64,000 nt of DNA, taken from Alicycliphilus sp. UBA6560 (lineage in GTDB: Bacteria > Pseudomonadota > Gammaproteobacteria > Burkholderiales > Burkholderiaceae_C). A program made the position numbers and the translations under genes. Below the pieces are notes generated by a model, which was given only the letters and a program-made list of their open reading frames with translations, was not told the DNA's origin and searched no databases. Shown one piece after another: positions 32,211-39,845 of this stretch. Positions within the stretch are counted from its first letter, which is position 1. The number at the start of each line of letters is the position of its first letter. The stretch spans positions 1-64,000 of the forward strand of contig DJJU01000008.1 of assembly GCA_002434305.1 (NCBI GenBank), given 5' to 3'.

Positions 32211-33377
32211 ATGATCGAACGCACCAGCTCCGACAACCACCACGAGATCCGCGACGCCATCCGCGCCCTGTGCGCCCAGTTTCCGGATGAGTACTTTCGC
32301 AAGGTGGACGAGGAGCGCGCCTACCCCGCCGCTTTCGTCGATGCGCTGACCCAGGCCGGCTGGCTGGCCGCGCTGATCCCGCAGGAATACGGCGGCAGCG
32401 GCCTGGGCCTGACCGAGGCCAGCGTGGTCATGGAGGAGATCAACCGCTGCGGCGGCAACTCCGGCGCCTGCCACGGGCAGATGTACAACATGGGCACGCT
32501 GCTGCGCCACGGCTCCAAGGCGCAAAAGGACACGTACCTGCCGAAGATCGCCTCGGGCGAATGGCGCCTGCAGTCCATGGGCGTGACCGAGCCCACCACC
32601 GGCACCGACACCACCAAGATCAAGACCAGCGCCGTGAAGAAGGACGGCCGCTACGTGGTCAACGGCCAGAAGGTGTGGATCAGCCGTGTGCAGCACAGCG
32701 ACTGGATGATCCTGCTGGCGCGCACCACGCCGCTGGCCGAGGTGATGAAGAAGAGCGAGGGCATGTCCATCTTCATGGTCGACCTGCGCGAGGCCGAGAA
32801 GAAGGGCATGACCGTGCGCCCCATCGCCAACATGGTCAACCACGAGACCAACGAGCTGTTCTTCGAAGACCTGGAGATCCCCGAGGAGAACCTGATCGGC
32901 GAGGAAGGAAAGGGCTTCAAGTACATCCTGGACGGCCTGAACGCCGAGCGCACGCTGATCGCCGCCGAGTGCATCGGCGACGGCTACTGGTTCCTCGATC
33001 GCGTGACGAGCTACGTGCGCGACCGCCAGGTCTTCGGCCGGCCCATCGGCCAGAACCAGGGCGTGCAGTTCCCCATTGCCGACGCCTTCATCGAAGTCGA
33101 GGCCGCCAACCTGATGCGCTGGAAGGCCTGCGAGCTGTTCGACGCGCACCAGCCCATGGGCGCCCAGGCCAACATGGCCAAGTACCTGGCGGCCAAGGCC
33201 AGCTGGGAGGCGGCCAACGCCTGTATCCAGTTCCACGGCGGCTTCGGTTTTGCCTGCGAATACGACGTGGAGCGCAAGTTCCGCGAGACGCGCCTGTACC
33301 AGGTGGCGCCGATCTCCACCAACCTCATTTACTCGTACGTGGCCGAGCACATCCTGGGCCTGCCCCGTTCTTTCTGA
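32211..33377 (+). CDS. Acyl-CoA dehydrogenase of the itaconate cluster
   Basis: 388 residues. The FAD/substrate signatures are present (MGVTEPTTGTDTTKIKT, VWISRVQHSDWM, QFHGGFGFACEYDVER). The usual base position near the C-terminus (YEGT) is replaced by LYQVAPISTN, but Glu246 in GLNAERTLIAAE lies where isovaleryl-CoA and long-chain dehydrogenases keep their catalytic Glu. It should oxidise a branched acyl-CoA with electron-transferring flavoprotein. P. aeruginosa has a dehydrogenase gene in the same place of its itaconate cluster, with unknown role. The start at 32211 directly follows a family A repeat. Confidence 0.85.
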   Translation: MIERTSSDNHHEIRDAIRALCAQFPDEYFRKVDEERAYPAAFVDALTQAGWLAALIPQEYGGSGLGLTEASVVMEEINRCGGNSGACHGQMYNMGTLLRHGSKAQKDTYLPKIASGEWRLQSMGVTEPTTGTDTTKIKTSAVKKDGRYVVNGQKVWISRVQHSDWMILLARTTPLAEVMKKSEGMSIFMVDLREAEKKGMTVRPIANMVNHETNELFFEDLEIPEENLIGEEGKGFKYILDGLNAERTLIAAECIGDGYWFLDRVTSYVRDRQVFGRPIGQNQGVQFPIADAFIEVEAANLMRWKACELFDAHQPMGAQANMAKYLAAKASWEAANACIQFHGGFGFACEYDVERKFRETRLYQVAPISTNLIYSYVAEHILGLPRSF

Positions 33378-33385
33378 CATGGACA

Positions 33386-33493
33386 CCCCCCTGAGCGGCT
33401 GCGCCGCTTCCCCCCGCTCTCGCACTGCTGCGCAATGCGGGCAGGGGGACGACGCCAGCGCGGCGGGGCGGCCCTTGCGCGGCGTCCGCTGGT
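33386..33493 (+). repeat. Family B intergenic repeat, copy 1
   Basis: About 108 bp, starting CCCCCTGAGCGGCTGCGCCG and passing through AGGGGGACGACGCCAGCG to GGCGTCCGCTGGT. A second copy lies in reverse at 62420-62531. The element has internal inverted repeats (AGCGGCTGCGCCGCTT and the flanking CCCCC/GGGGG). It occupies most of the gap between the dehydrogenase and the CoA-transferase. Confidence 0.75.
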
Positions 33494-33553
33494 CTGTGGC
33501 GCGCCGGTTGCATGCGCTGATCAACCCAAGCCAATCCAGGGAATGACTGATTC

Positions 33554-34747
33554 ATGACCCCAACCATCCGACCTCTTGACGGCATCACCGTCGTTTCACT
33601 CGAACACGCTGTCGCCGCGCCGTTCTGCACGCGCCAGCTGGCCGACCTCGGTGCGCGCGTCATCAAGGTGGAGCGCCCCGGCAGCGGCGACTTCGCGCGC
33701 GGTTATGACCAGCGCGTGCAGGGCCAGTCGTCGCACTTCACCTGGATCAACCGCAGCAAGGAAAGCCTGGCGCTGAACGTCAAGCAGCCCCAGGCCAAGG
33801 CCGCGCTGATGCAGCTGCTGGCCACGGCCGACGTGCTGGTGCAGAACCTCGCGCCCGGCGCCGCGGCGCGCATGGGCCTGTCGTACGAAGCGCTGAAGGC
33901 GCACAACCCGAAGCTCATCGTCTGCGACATCAGCGGCTACGGCAGCGATGGTCCCTACCGCGACAAGAAGGCCTACGACCTGCTGATCCAGAGCGAGGCG
34001 GGCTTTCTGTCGATCACCGGCACGCCCGACACGCCCTCCAAGGCCGGCATCTCGGTGGCCGACATCGCCGCCGGCATGTATGCCTATACCAACATCCTCT
34101 CGGCCCTGCTGCTGCGCGGCAGGACGGGCGAAGGCAGCCACATCGACGTCTCCATGCTCGAAGCCATGGGCGAGTGGATGGGCTACCCGATGTACTACGC
34201 CTTCGATGGCGCGCCGCCGCCGCCGCGCACCGGCGCGTCGCACGCCAGCATCTACCCCTATGGCCCGTTCGTGGCCGGCGACGGCGGCACGGTGATGCTG
34301 GGCCTGCAGAACGAGCGCGAGTGGAAGGTGTTTTGCGACAGCGTGCTGCTGCGCCCCGAGGTCGCCACCGACGCGCGCTTTGACAGCAACGCCCGGCGCA
34401 ACCAGCACCGCGCCGAGCTGCAGGCGCTGATCCTGCGCGAATTCGCGCAGCTCAGCGCCGCCCAGGTGGTCGAGCGGCTGGACGCCGCTGGCATTGCCAA
34501 CGCCCGCGTCAACGACATGGCCGGCCTGTGGGCGCACCCGCAGCTGGCCGCGCGCGGGCGCTGGCGCAGCGTGGCCACGCCCGTCGGCGAGGTGCCGGCG
34601 CTGCTGCCTCCGGGCGTGAACAGCGCCTTCGACTACCGCCTGGACCCGGTGCCCGCCGTGGGCCAGCACACCGCCGCCATCCTGGCCGAGCTGGGCTGGA
34701 GCGCCGCGCAGATCGATGCCCTGCAGGCAACGCCTCAAGCCACCTAA
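33554..34747 (+). CDS. ict: Itaconate CoA-transferase, CaiB/BaiF class III
   Basis: 397 residues. The class III aspartate that forms the acyl intermediate is Asp170 in ISVADIAAGMYAYTN; LEHAVAAPFCTRQLADLGAR and the middle RTGEGSHIDVSMLEAM are standard family segments. By its place among ich, ccl and the PrpD and VOC genes it should make itaconyl-CoA from itaconate with succinyl-CoA as donor. Other C5/C4 dicarboxylates (mesaconate, methylsuccinate) are possible. It is the first of three CaiB-type genes in the region. Confidence 0.8.
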   Translation: MTPTIRPLDGITVVSLEHAVAAPFCTRQLADLGARVIKVERPGSGDFARGYDQRVQGQSSHFTWINRSKESLALNVKQPQAKAALMQLLATADVLVQNLAPGAAARMGLSYEALKAHNPKLIVCDISGYGSDGPYRDKKAYDLLIQSEAGFLSITGTPDTPSKAGISVADIAAGMYAYTNILSALLLRGRTGEGSHIDVSMLEAMGEWMGYPMYYAFDGAPPPPRTGASHASIYPYGPFVAGDGGTVMLGLQNEREWKVFCDSVLLRPEVATDARFDSNARRNQHRAELQALILREFAQLSAAQVVERLDAAGIANARVNDMAGLWAHPQLAARGRWRSVATPVGEVPALLPPGVNSAFDYRLDPVPAVGQHTAAILAELGWSAAQIDALQATPQAT

Positions 34748-34793
34748 AACCATAGCTGCCCGCGCTTGCTGCACAAGGGCTGAAGGCCAAAAT
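34745..34793 (+). repeat. Family A palindromic repeat, copy 5
   Basis: Reads AAAACCATAGCTGCCCGCGC ... ACAAGGGCTGAAGGCC, then AAAA. It fills the whole gap between ict and the PrpD-family gene and touches the start codon at 34792, so the ribosome must initiate inside the element. Confidence 0.8.
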
Positions 34794-36156
34794 GACCATG
34801 AATACCGACGCACCCATCCACCCCCTGGCCGCCTTCGCCGCCACGCTGCAATGGGGCGGCGTGCCGGCCGCCGTGCAGCGCCGCGCCGAAGACCTGTGGG
34901 TGGACTGGTTCGGCTCCGTGCTGGCCGGCTGCCGGGCGCGGCCCGTGGCCAGCATCGCGCGCTTCGCGCTGTCGCAGGGCCCCGCCCAGGGCCCCAGCGA
35001 GGTGATCGGCCTGGGCGCCAGCAGCTCGCCGCTGATGGCGGCGCTGGCCAACGCCGCCGCCAGCCACTTCGCCGAGCAGGACGACGTGCACAACGGCTCG
35101 GTGTTCCACCCCGCGGCGGTGGTCTTCCCGCCGGCGCTGGCCGTGGCGCAGAGCATCGGGGCCAGCGGCGCCGCGCTGATGGCCGCCTGTGTGGCCGGCT
35201 ACGAGGTCGGCATCCGCGTGGGCGAATTCCTCGGCCGCAGCCACTATCGTGTCTTCCACACCACGGCCACGGCCGGCACGCTGGCGGCGGCCGCCGCCGT
35301 GGGCCGCCTGCTGGGGCTGACGCCCGTGCAGATGCAGCACGCCTTCGGCTCGGCCGGCACGCAGTCGGCGGGGCTGTGGGAGTTTCTGCGCACCGGTGCC
35401 GACAGCAAGCAGCTGCACACGGCCCACGCCGCCGCGGCGGGCCTCACGGCTGCTTACCTGGCCAAGGACGGCTTCACCGGCGCGCAGGACATCTTCACCG
35501 GCGCGCAGGGCCTGGCGGCAGGCATGTCCAGCGACGCCGATCCGGCCAAGCTTATCGACGGCCTCGGCACCCGCTGGGCCACGGCCGAGACCAGCTTCAA
35601 GTGGCACGCCTCGTGCCGCCACACGCACCCGGCGGCCGATGCACTGCTGCAGGTGATGCAGCAGCACGGCCTGCAGCCGGCCGACCTGGCCGAGGTCACC
35701 TGCCATGTGCACCAGGGCGCCATCGACGTGCTGGGCCCCGTGACGGCGCCCGCCACGGTGCACCAGAGCAAATTTTCGATGGGCACCGTGCTGGCCCTGG
35801 CCGCGCGCCACGGCCACGCCGGCCTGACCGAGTTCGACCGCGACTACCTGGCGCCCGAGACCGTGGCCCTGCGCGAGCGCGTGGCCATGGTGCTGGACGC
35901 CGAGGTGGACGCTGCCTACCCCCGCCGCTGGATCGGCAAGGTGACGGTGCAGACCACCGACGGCCGCCTGCTGCACGGCCGCGTGGATGAACCCAAGGGC
36001 GACCCCGGCAACACCCTGTCGCGCGACGAGATCACCGCCAAGGCGCTGCGCCTGGCCGCCTACGGCGGGGCCGTGCGAGGGCCCGAGGCCGAGGCCGCCG
36101 TGCAGCGCCTGTGGCAGGTGGCGCAGTGGCCGCGCGTGGGGCCACTCTTGGCATGA
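34792..36156 (+). CDS. MmgE/PrpD-family protein
   Basis: A 454-residue member of the family that includes 2-methylcitrate dehydratase and cis-aconitate decarboxylase. Segments typical of the fold are seen: HFAEQDDVHNGSVFHPAAVV (active-site loop with Asp-Asp and His), GRSHYRVFHTTATAGTLAAA and FKWHASCRHTHPAADALL. A PrpD-family gene of unknown role also sits in the Pseudomonas itaconate cluster. It might isomerise or hydrate a related C5/C6 acid. ATG 34792 is used; ATG 34798 is an alternative. Confidence 0.82.
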   Translation: MTMNTDAPIHPLAAFAATLQWGGVPAAVQRRAEDLWVDWFGSVLAGCRARPVASIARFALSQGPAQGPSEVIGLGASSSPLMAALANAAASHFAEQDDVHNGSVFHPAAVVFPPALAVAQSIGASGAALMAACVAGYEVGIRVGEFLGRSHYRVFHTTATAGTLAAAAAVGRLLGLTPVQMQHAFGSAGTQSAGLWEFLRTGADSKQLHTAHAAAAGLTAAYLAKDGFTGAQDIFTGAQGLAAGMSSDADPAKLIDGLGTRWATAETSFKWHASCRHTHPAADALLQVMQQHGLQPADLAEVTCHVHQGAIDVLGPVTAPATVHQSKFSMGTVLALAARHGHAGLTEFDRDYLAPETVALRERVAMVLDAEVDAAYPRRWIGKVTVQTTDGRLLHGRVDEPKGDPGNTLSRDEITAKALRLAAYGGAVRGPEAEAAVQRLWQVAQWPRVGPLLA

Positions 36157-36164
36157 TGCAATCC

Positions 36165-36193
36165 GCGCCGGCGCACTGGGGCTGCGCCGGCGC
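36165..36193 (+). other. Hairpin after the MmgE/PrpD gene
   Basis: Two copies of the self-complementary 10-mer GCGCCGGCGC (36165-36174 and 36184-36193) around a 9-nt loop. It lies 9 bp after the stop codon and about 60 bp before the tctC start. There is no T-run, so it may be an RNA-stabilising or weak termination structure. Confidence 0.45.
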
Positions 36194-36251
36194 CTGTCCG
36201 TGAAAAAGACCCCGCACAGGCGCACCGCGCCATACAACCAGGAGACATACC

Positions 36252-37256
36252 ATGAAGCACGAAACGACCATCCGCGCCCGCCGCCGAGCGGCCGCAGCCA
36301 TCGCCTCCGCCTGCACCCTGCTGGCCGCGGGCCTGGCCCACGCCGCCCCCTGGCCCGACAAGAACGTCACGCTGGTCGTGCCCTACAGCGCCGGCGGCCC
36401 CACCGACGTGGTGGCGCGCCTGCTGGCCGTGCCCATGGGCCAGTCGCTGGGCCAGACGGTGGTGGTGGAGAACACCGTGGGCGCGGGCGGCACCATCGCC
36501 CCCAACCGCGTGGCCAAGGCCAAGAACGACGGCTACACCATCCTCATCCACCACATGGGCATGGCCACGGCGCCGGCGCTGTACAAGAAGCTGCCCTACG
36601 ACCCGCTCAAGGACTTCGAGTACATCGGCCAGGTGCTGGACGTGCCCATGACGCTGCTGTCGCGCAAGGACTTTCCGGCCAATACCTTCCCCGAGCTGCT
36701 GGACTATGTGAAGAAGAACCAGGACAAGGTGACGCTGGCCAACGCCGGCGTCGGCGCCGTCTCGCAGCTGTGCGGCATGCTGTTCATGCACCAGGTGGGG
36801 GTCAAGCTGACCACCGTGCCCTACAAGGGCGCGGGCCCGGCCATGAACGATCTGATGGGTGGCCAGGTGGACCTGCTGTGTGACCAGACCACGCAGACCG
36901 TACCCGTTATTCAGGACGGCAAGCGCGCCAAGGTCTTCGGCGTGACCACGCCGCAGCGCCTGTCCACGCTGCCCGACATCCCCACCCTGGACGAGCAGGG
37001 CCTCAAGGGCTTCGACGTGAAGGTCTGGCATGGCATGTACGCGCCCAAGGGCACGCCCAAAGAAGTGATCGCCGCCCTCAACAAGGCGCTGAACGTGGCC
37101 ATCAAGGACGAGACCGTGAAAAAGCGCATCTCCGAGCTCAGCTCCGACCTGGTCTCGCCCGACAAGGCCACGCCCGAGGGCCTGCGCAAGCACCTGGAGT
37201 CCGAGGTCGCCCGCTGGGACAAGGTGATCAAGGCCGCCGGCGTCAGCGCCGAATGA
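36252..37256 (+). CDS. TctC-type (Bug) periplasmic solute-binding protein
   Basis: 334 residues with a twin-basic-looking signal peptide (RARRRAAAAIASACTLLAAG, cleavage after LAHA) and the Bug-family segments WPDKNVTLVVPYSAGGPTDV and GAGGTIAPNRVAKAKNDGYT. It would bind a carboxylate in the periplasm for a tripartite tricarboxylate transporter. No tctA/tctB lies beside it, so it may use the membrane pair encoded at 42704-44712. Its place inside the itaconate cluster suggests itaconate or a related diacid as ligand. A good Shine-Dalgarno (AGGAG) lies 7 nt before ATG 36252. Confidence 0.87.
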   Translation: MKHETTIRARRRAAAAIASACTLLAAGLAHAAPWPDKNVTLVVPYSAGGPTDVVARLLAVPMGQSLGQTVVVENTVGAGGTIAPNRVAKAKNDGYTILIHHMGMATAPALYKKLPYDPLKDFEYIGQVLDVPMTLLSRKDFPANTFPELLDYVKKNQDKVTLANAGVGAVSQLCGMLFMHQVGVKLTTVPYKGAGPAMNDLMGGQVDLLCDQTTQTVPVIQDGKRAKVFGVTTPQRLSTLPDIPTLDEQGLKGFDVKVWHGMYAPKGTPKEVIAALNKALNVAIKDETVKKRISELSSDLVSPDKATPEGLRKHLESEVARWDKVIKAAGVSAE

Positions 37257-37261
37257 CCTGC

Positions 37262-37301
37262 CTGCGCCCCGGCCCCGCAGGGTTCGCGGGCCGGGGCGCA
37301 G
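37262..37301 (+). other. Strong hairpin downstream of tctC
   Basis: Arms CTGCGCCCCGGCCC (37262-37275) and GGGCCGGGGCGCAG (37288-37301) are perfectly complementary over 14 bp, and one bulged C allows two more pairs. It starts 5 bp after the tctC stop. No T-run follows. Binding-protein genes often carry such 3' structures that protect the upstream message; that is the likely role here. Confidence 0.6.
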
Positions 37302-37320
37302 CAACCGGAGCCATCCACTC

Positions 37321-37698
37321 ATGATCGACCGCCTCGACCACCTGGTGCTGACCACCGCCCACGAGGCGCAGTGCGTGCACTTTTATTGCACCGTGCTCGG
37401 CATGGCGCTGCAGACCTTCGGCGCCGGCCGCAAGGCCTTCGTCTTCAACGGCCAGAAGATCAACCTGCACGTGCAGGGCCATGAGGTCGAACCCAAGGCA
37501 CAGCACCCCACGCCCGGCGCGCTGGACCTGTGCTTCATCGCCAGCGTGCCGCTGGCCCAGGTGCAGCAGCGCCTGGCCGCGTACGGCGTGGCCATCGAAT
37601 GCGGCCCGGTGCAGCGCACTGGCGCGCGCGGGCCCATCACCTCGATCTACGTGCGCGACCCGGACGGCAACCTGGTCGAGATCTCCGAATACGCCTGA
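37321..37698 (+). CDS. VOC-superfamily (glyoxalase/dioxygenase-like) protein
   Basis: 125 residues, one VOC unit: it opens with DRLDHLVLTTAHEAQCVHFY (metal His8), continues with GRKAFVFNGQKINLHVQGHE, and ends with SIYVRDPDGNLVEISEYA, where the final Glu is a usual metal ligand. The reaction is unknown. The Pseudomonas itaconate cluster also has a VOC gene in this position, so it may be a mutase/epimerase- or glyoxalase-like helper. Confidence 0.8.
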   Translation: MIDRLDHLVLTTAHEAQCVHFYCTVLGMALQTFGAGRKAFVFNGQKINLHVQGHEVEPKAQHPTPGALDLCFIASVPLAQVQQRLAAYGVAIECGPVQRTGARGPITSIYVRDPDGNLVEISEYA

Positions 37699-37712
37699 CC
37701 TGGGCTTGCCCC

Positions 37713-38585
37713 GTGACGACCGACCTGGCCCGCAGCGCCTGCTCCTTCCTGTTCGTCCCCGCCACCCGGCCCGAGCGCCTGCCCAAGGCCCTGGCCAGCG
37801 GCGCGGACATGGTCATCGCCGACTGGGAGGATGCCGTCGCCCCCGCCGACAAGGCCGCCGCCCGCGCCGCCCTGCAGCAGGCCGTGCAGGCGCTGCCGGC
37901 CGCCGACCGCGCGCGGCTGCTGGTGCGCATCAACGCCAGCGCCAGCGAGTGGTTCGGCGCCGACCTGGCGGCCTTAGGCCCGCTGGTGGCTGCCGGCGTG
38001 GCCGGCGCCATGCTGCCCAAGGCCGAGGGGGCCGGCGCGCTGCAGCAGGTGGCCGCCGCCGCCGGGCCGCGCTGCGCGCTGGTGCCGCTGATCGAGAGCG
38101 TGGCCGGGCTGGACGCGCTGGACGCCATCGCCGCCGCCACGCCCCAGGTGGCGCGCCTGGCGTTCGGGCACCTGGACTTCCAGGTGGACGCGGGCATGCA
38201 GTGTGGCCCGGACGAGGGCGAGCTGCTGCCCGCGCGCTGGGCGCTGGTCATGGCCTCGCGCCGCGCCGGGCTGGCGCCGCCCATCGACGGCGTCACCACC
38301 GACACGCAGGACGCCGCGCGCATCGGGGGCGACACCCGCCGCGCCCTGCGCCTGGGCTTTGGCGCCAAGCTGTGCATCCACCCGGCGCAGGTGCCCTGGG
38401 TCAACGGCGTCTTCGCGCCCGATGCCGCCGCCGTGGCCCACGCCAGCGTCGTCGTGCAGGCCATGCAGGCCCGCCATGGCGGCGTGTGCGTGGTGGACGG
38501 GCGCATGGTCGACGCGCCCGTGCTGCGCCTGGCCGAACAGACCCTGGCGCGCCACGCCTGGGCGCAGCAGCGGCTATCGAATTAG
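37713..38585 (+). CDS. ccl: Citramalyl-CoA lyase (CitE-like, HpcH/HpaI family)
   Basis: A 290-residue TIM-barrel CoA-ester lyase. Key parts are SFLFVPATRPERLPKALASG, MVIADWEDAVAPADK, the Glu-containing ALVPLIESVAGL, FGHLDFQVDAGM with the metal-binding Asp, and KLCIHPAQVPWVN. It would split citramalyl-CoA to acetyl-CoA and pyruvate, the last step of itaconate breakdown. The start is GTG 37713, with no good Shine-Dalgarno and only 14 bp after the VOC gene, so it may be translated by coupling. Confidence 0.82.
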   Translation: MTTDLARSACSFLFVPATRPERLPKALASGADMVIADWEDAVAPADKAAARAALQQAVQALPAADRARLLVRINASASEWFGADLAALGPLVAAGVAGAMLPKAEGAGALQQVAAAAGPRCALVPLIESVAGLDALDAIAAATPQVARLAFGHLDFQVDAGMQCGPDEGELLPARWALVMASRRAGLAPPIDGVTTDTQDAARIGGDTRRALRLGFGAKLCIHPAQVPWVNGVFAPDAAAVAHASVVVQAMQARHGGVCVVDGRMVDAPVLRLAEQTLARHAWAQQRLSN

Positions 38586-38627
38586 GAGCTTCCAGCGCTT
38601 GTCTGGCAAGCGCTGGAGCCCGATTTC
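38574..38627 (+). repeat. Family A palindromic repeat, copy 6
   Basis: Contains the best stem of the set: CCAGCGCTTG (38591-38600) against CAAGCGCTGG (38607-38616) around TCTGG-like loop bases. It overlaps the last codons and stop of the lyase gene. The rest of the gap to 38725 holds an AGGAG ribosome site before ATG 38726. Confidence 0.8.
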
Positions 38628-38725
38628 ATGCATAAACCTGCCGCCCGCGGCGGGCCGGGCCGGCGCGCTGCTACGCTTGGCCACCTGCTTTTTTTATCCC
38701 CCCACCATTACCCCGAGGAGAGGCC

Positions 38726-39832
38726 ATGAAGGTGTTGGACAGCGTGCGCGTGCTGGAGATCGGCGGCTTGGGGCCTGGCCCGTTTTGCGCCATGCACCTG
38801 GCCGACCTGGGCGCCGACGTGATCTCCGTCGTGCGCGAGCCGACGGGGCAGGCCATCACCTCCGACCTGCTCAACCGCGGCAAGCGCTCGGTGTTCGCCG
38901 ACCTCAAGAGCGAGGCAGGCCGCGCCCTGGTGCTGCGCCTGGTGGCCGACGCCGACGTGCTGATCGAGGGCATGCGCCCCGGCGTCATGGAGCGCCTGGG
39001 CCTGGGCCCGGCCGAGTGCCACGCGGCCAACCCGCGCCTGGTCTACGGCCGCATGACCGGCTGGGGCCAGGACGGCCCGCTGGCCCAGCGCGCCGGGCAC
39101 GACACCAACTACGTGGCCGTGGCCGGCGCCCTGTGGGGCAGCAGCCCGGCGGACGCACGCCCGGTCTCGCCCTTTGCCGTGCTGGGCGACATCGGCGGCG
39201 GCGCGCTGTACCTGATGGCGGGGCTGCTGGCGGGCATCGTGCAGGCGCGCGAGAGCGGGCGCGGCACGGTGGTGGATGCGGCCATCGTCGACGGCGCGGC
39301 GCACATGCTCAACCTGATGCTCAGCGCCCGCGCCACCGGCCTGGTGGGCGACGCGCGCGGCGCCAGCGTGCACGACAGCTCGCCCTTCTACGACACCTAC
39401 GTCTGCGCCGACGGCGGCCACATCACCGTCGGCGCGCTGGAGCGGCAGTTCTATGCCCTGCTGCTGGCCACGCTGGGGCTGGAGGGTGACGCCGACTTCG
39501 CCGGCCCCCAGTGGGACCGCGCCGCCTGGCCGCGCCGGCGCGCGCGTCTGGCCGCGCTGTTCCTGACGCAGCCGCGGGCGCACTGGCAGGCGCTGCTGGA
39601 GCCCACGGATGCGTGCTTCGGCGTCGTGCTCAGCCCGCTGGAGGCGGCCGAGCACCCGCACCTGCGCGCGCGCGGCGTGTACCGGCAGGGCGAAGGCGGC
39701 ACGCTGCAGGCGGCCCCGGCGCCGCGCTTCGATGGCGCGGCCTACGCCGCCGGCCCGGCCTGCGCCGCCGGCGCGCACACGCAGCAGGTGCTGCAGCAGC
39801 TGGAGAGCGGCGGCGCCTGGCGCGCGCGCTGA
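38726..39832 (+). CDS. Alpha-methylacyl-CoA racemase-like CaiB-family protein
   Basis: 368 residues. It carries both racemase residues: His125 in QRAGHDTNYVAVAG and Asp155 in VLGDIGGGA, matching the His/Asp pair of bacterial alpha-methylacyl-CoA racemases. It would invert the 2-methyl centre of an acyl-CoA. In this setting it could adjust the stereochemistry of a methylsuccinyl- or other 2-methylacyl-CoA. The AGGAG at 38716-38720 is a good ribosome site. It converges on the MFS gene. Confidence 0.83.
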   Translation: MKVLDSVRVLEIGGLGPGPFCAMHLADLGADVISVVREPTGQAITSDLLNRGKRSVFADLKSEAGRALVLRLVADADVLIEGMRPGVMERLGLGPAECHAANPRLVYGRMTGWGQDGPLAQRAGHDTNYVAVAGALWGSSPADARPVSPFAVLGDIGGGALYLMAGLLAGIVQARESGRGTVVDAAIVDGAAHMLNLMLSARATGLVGDARGASVHDSSPFYDTYVCADGGHITVGALERQFYALLLATLGLEGDADFAGPQWDRAAWPRRRARLAALFLTQPRAHWQALLEPTDACFGVVLSPLEAAEHPHLRARGVYRQGEGGTLQAAPAPRFDGAAYAAGPACAAGAHTQQVLQQLESGGAWRAR

Positions 39833-39845
39833 GCAGCCAAAAGCC

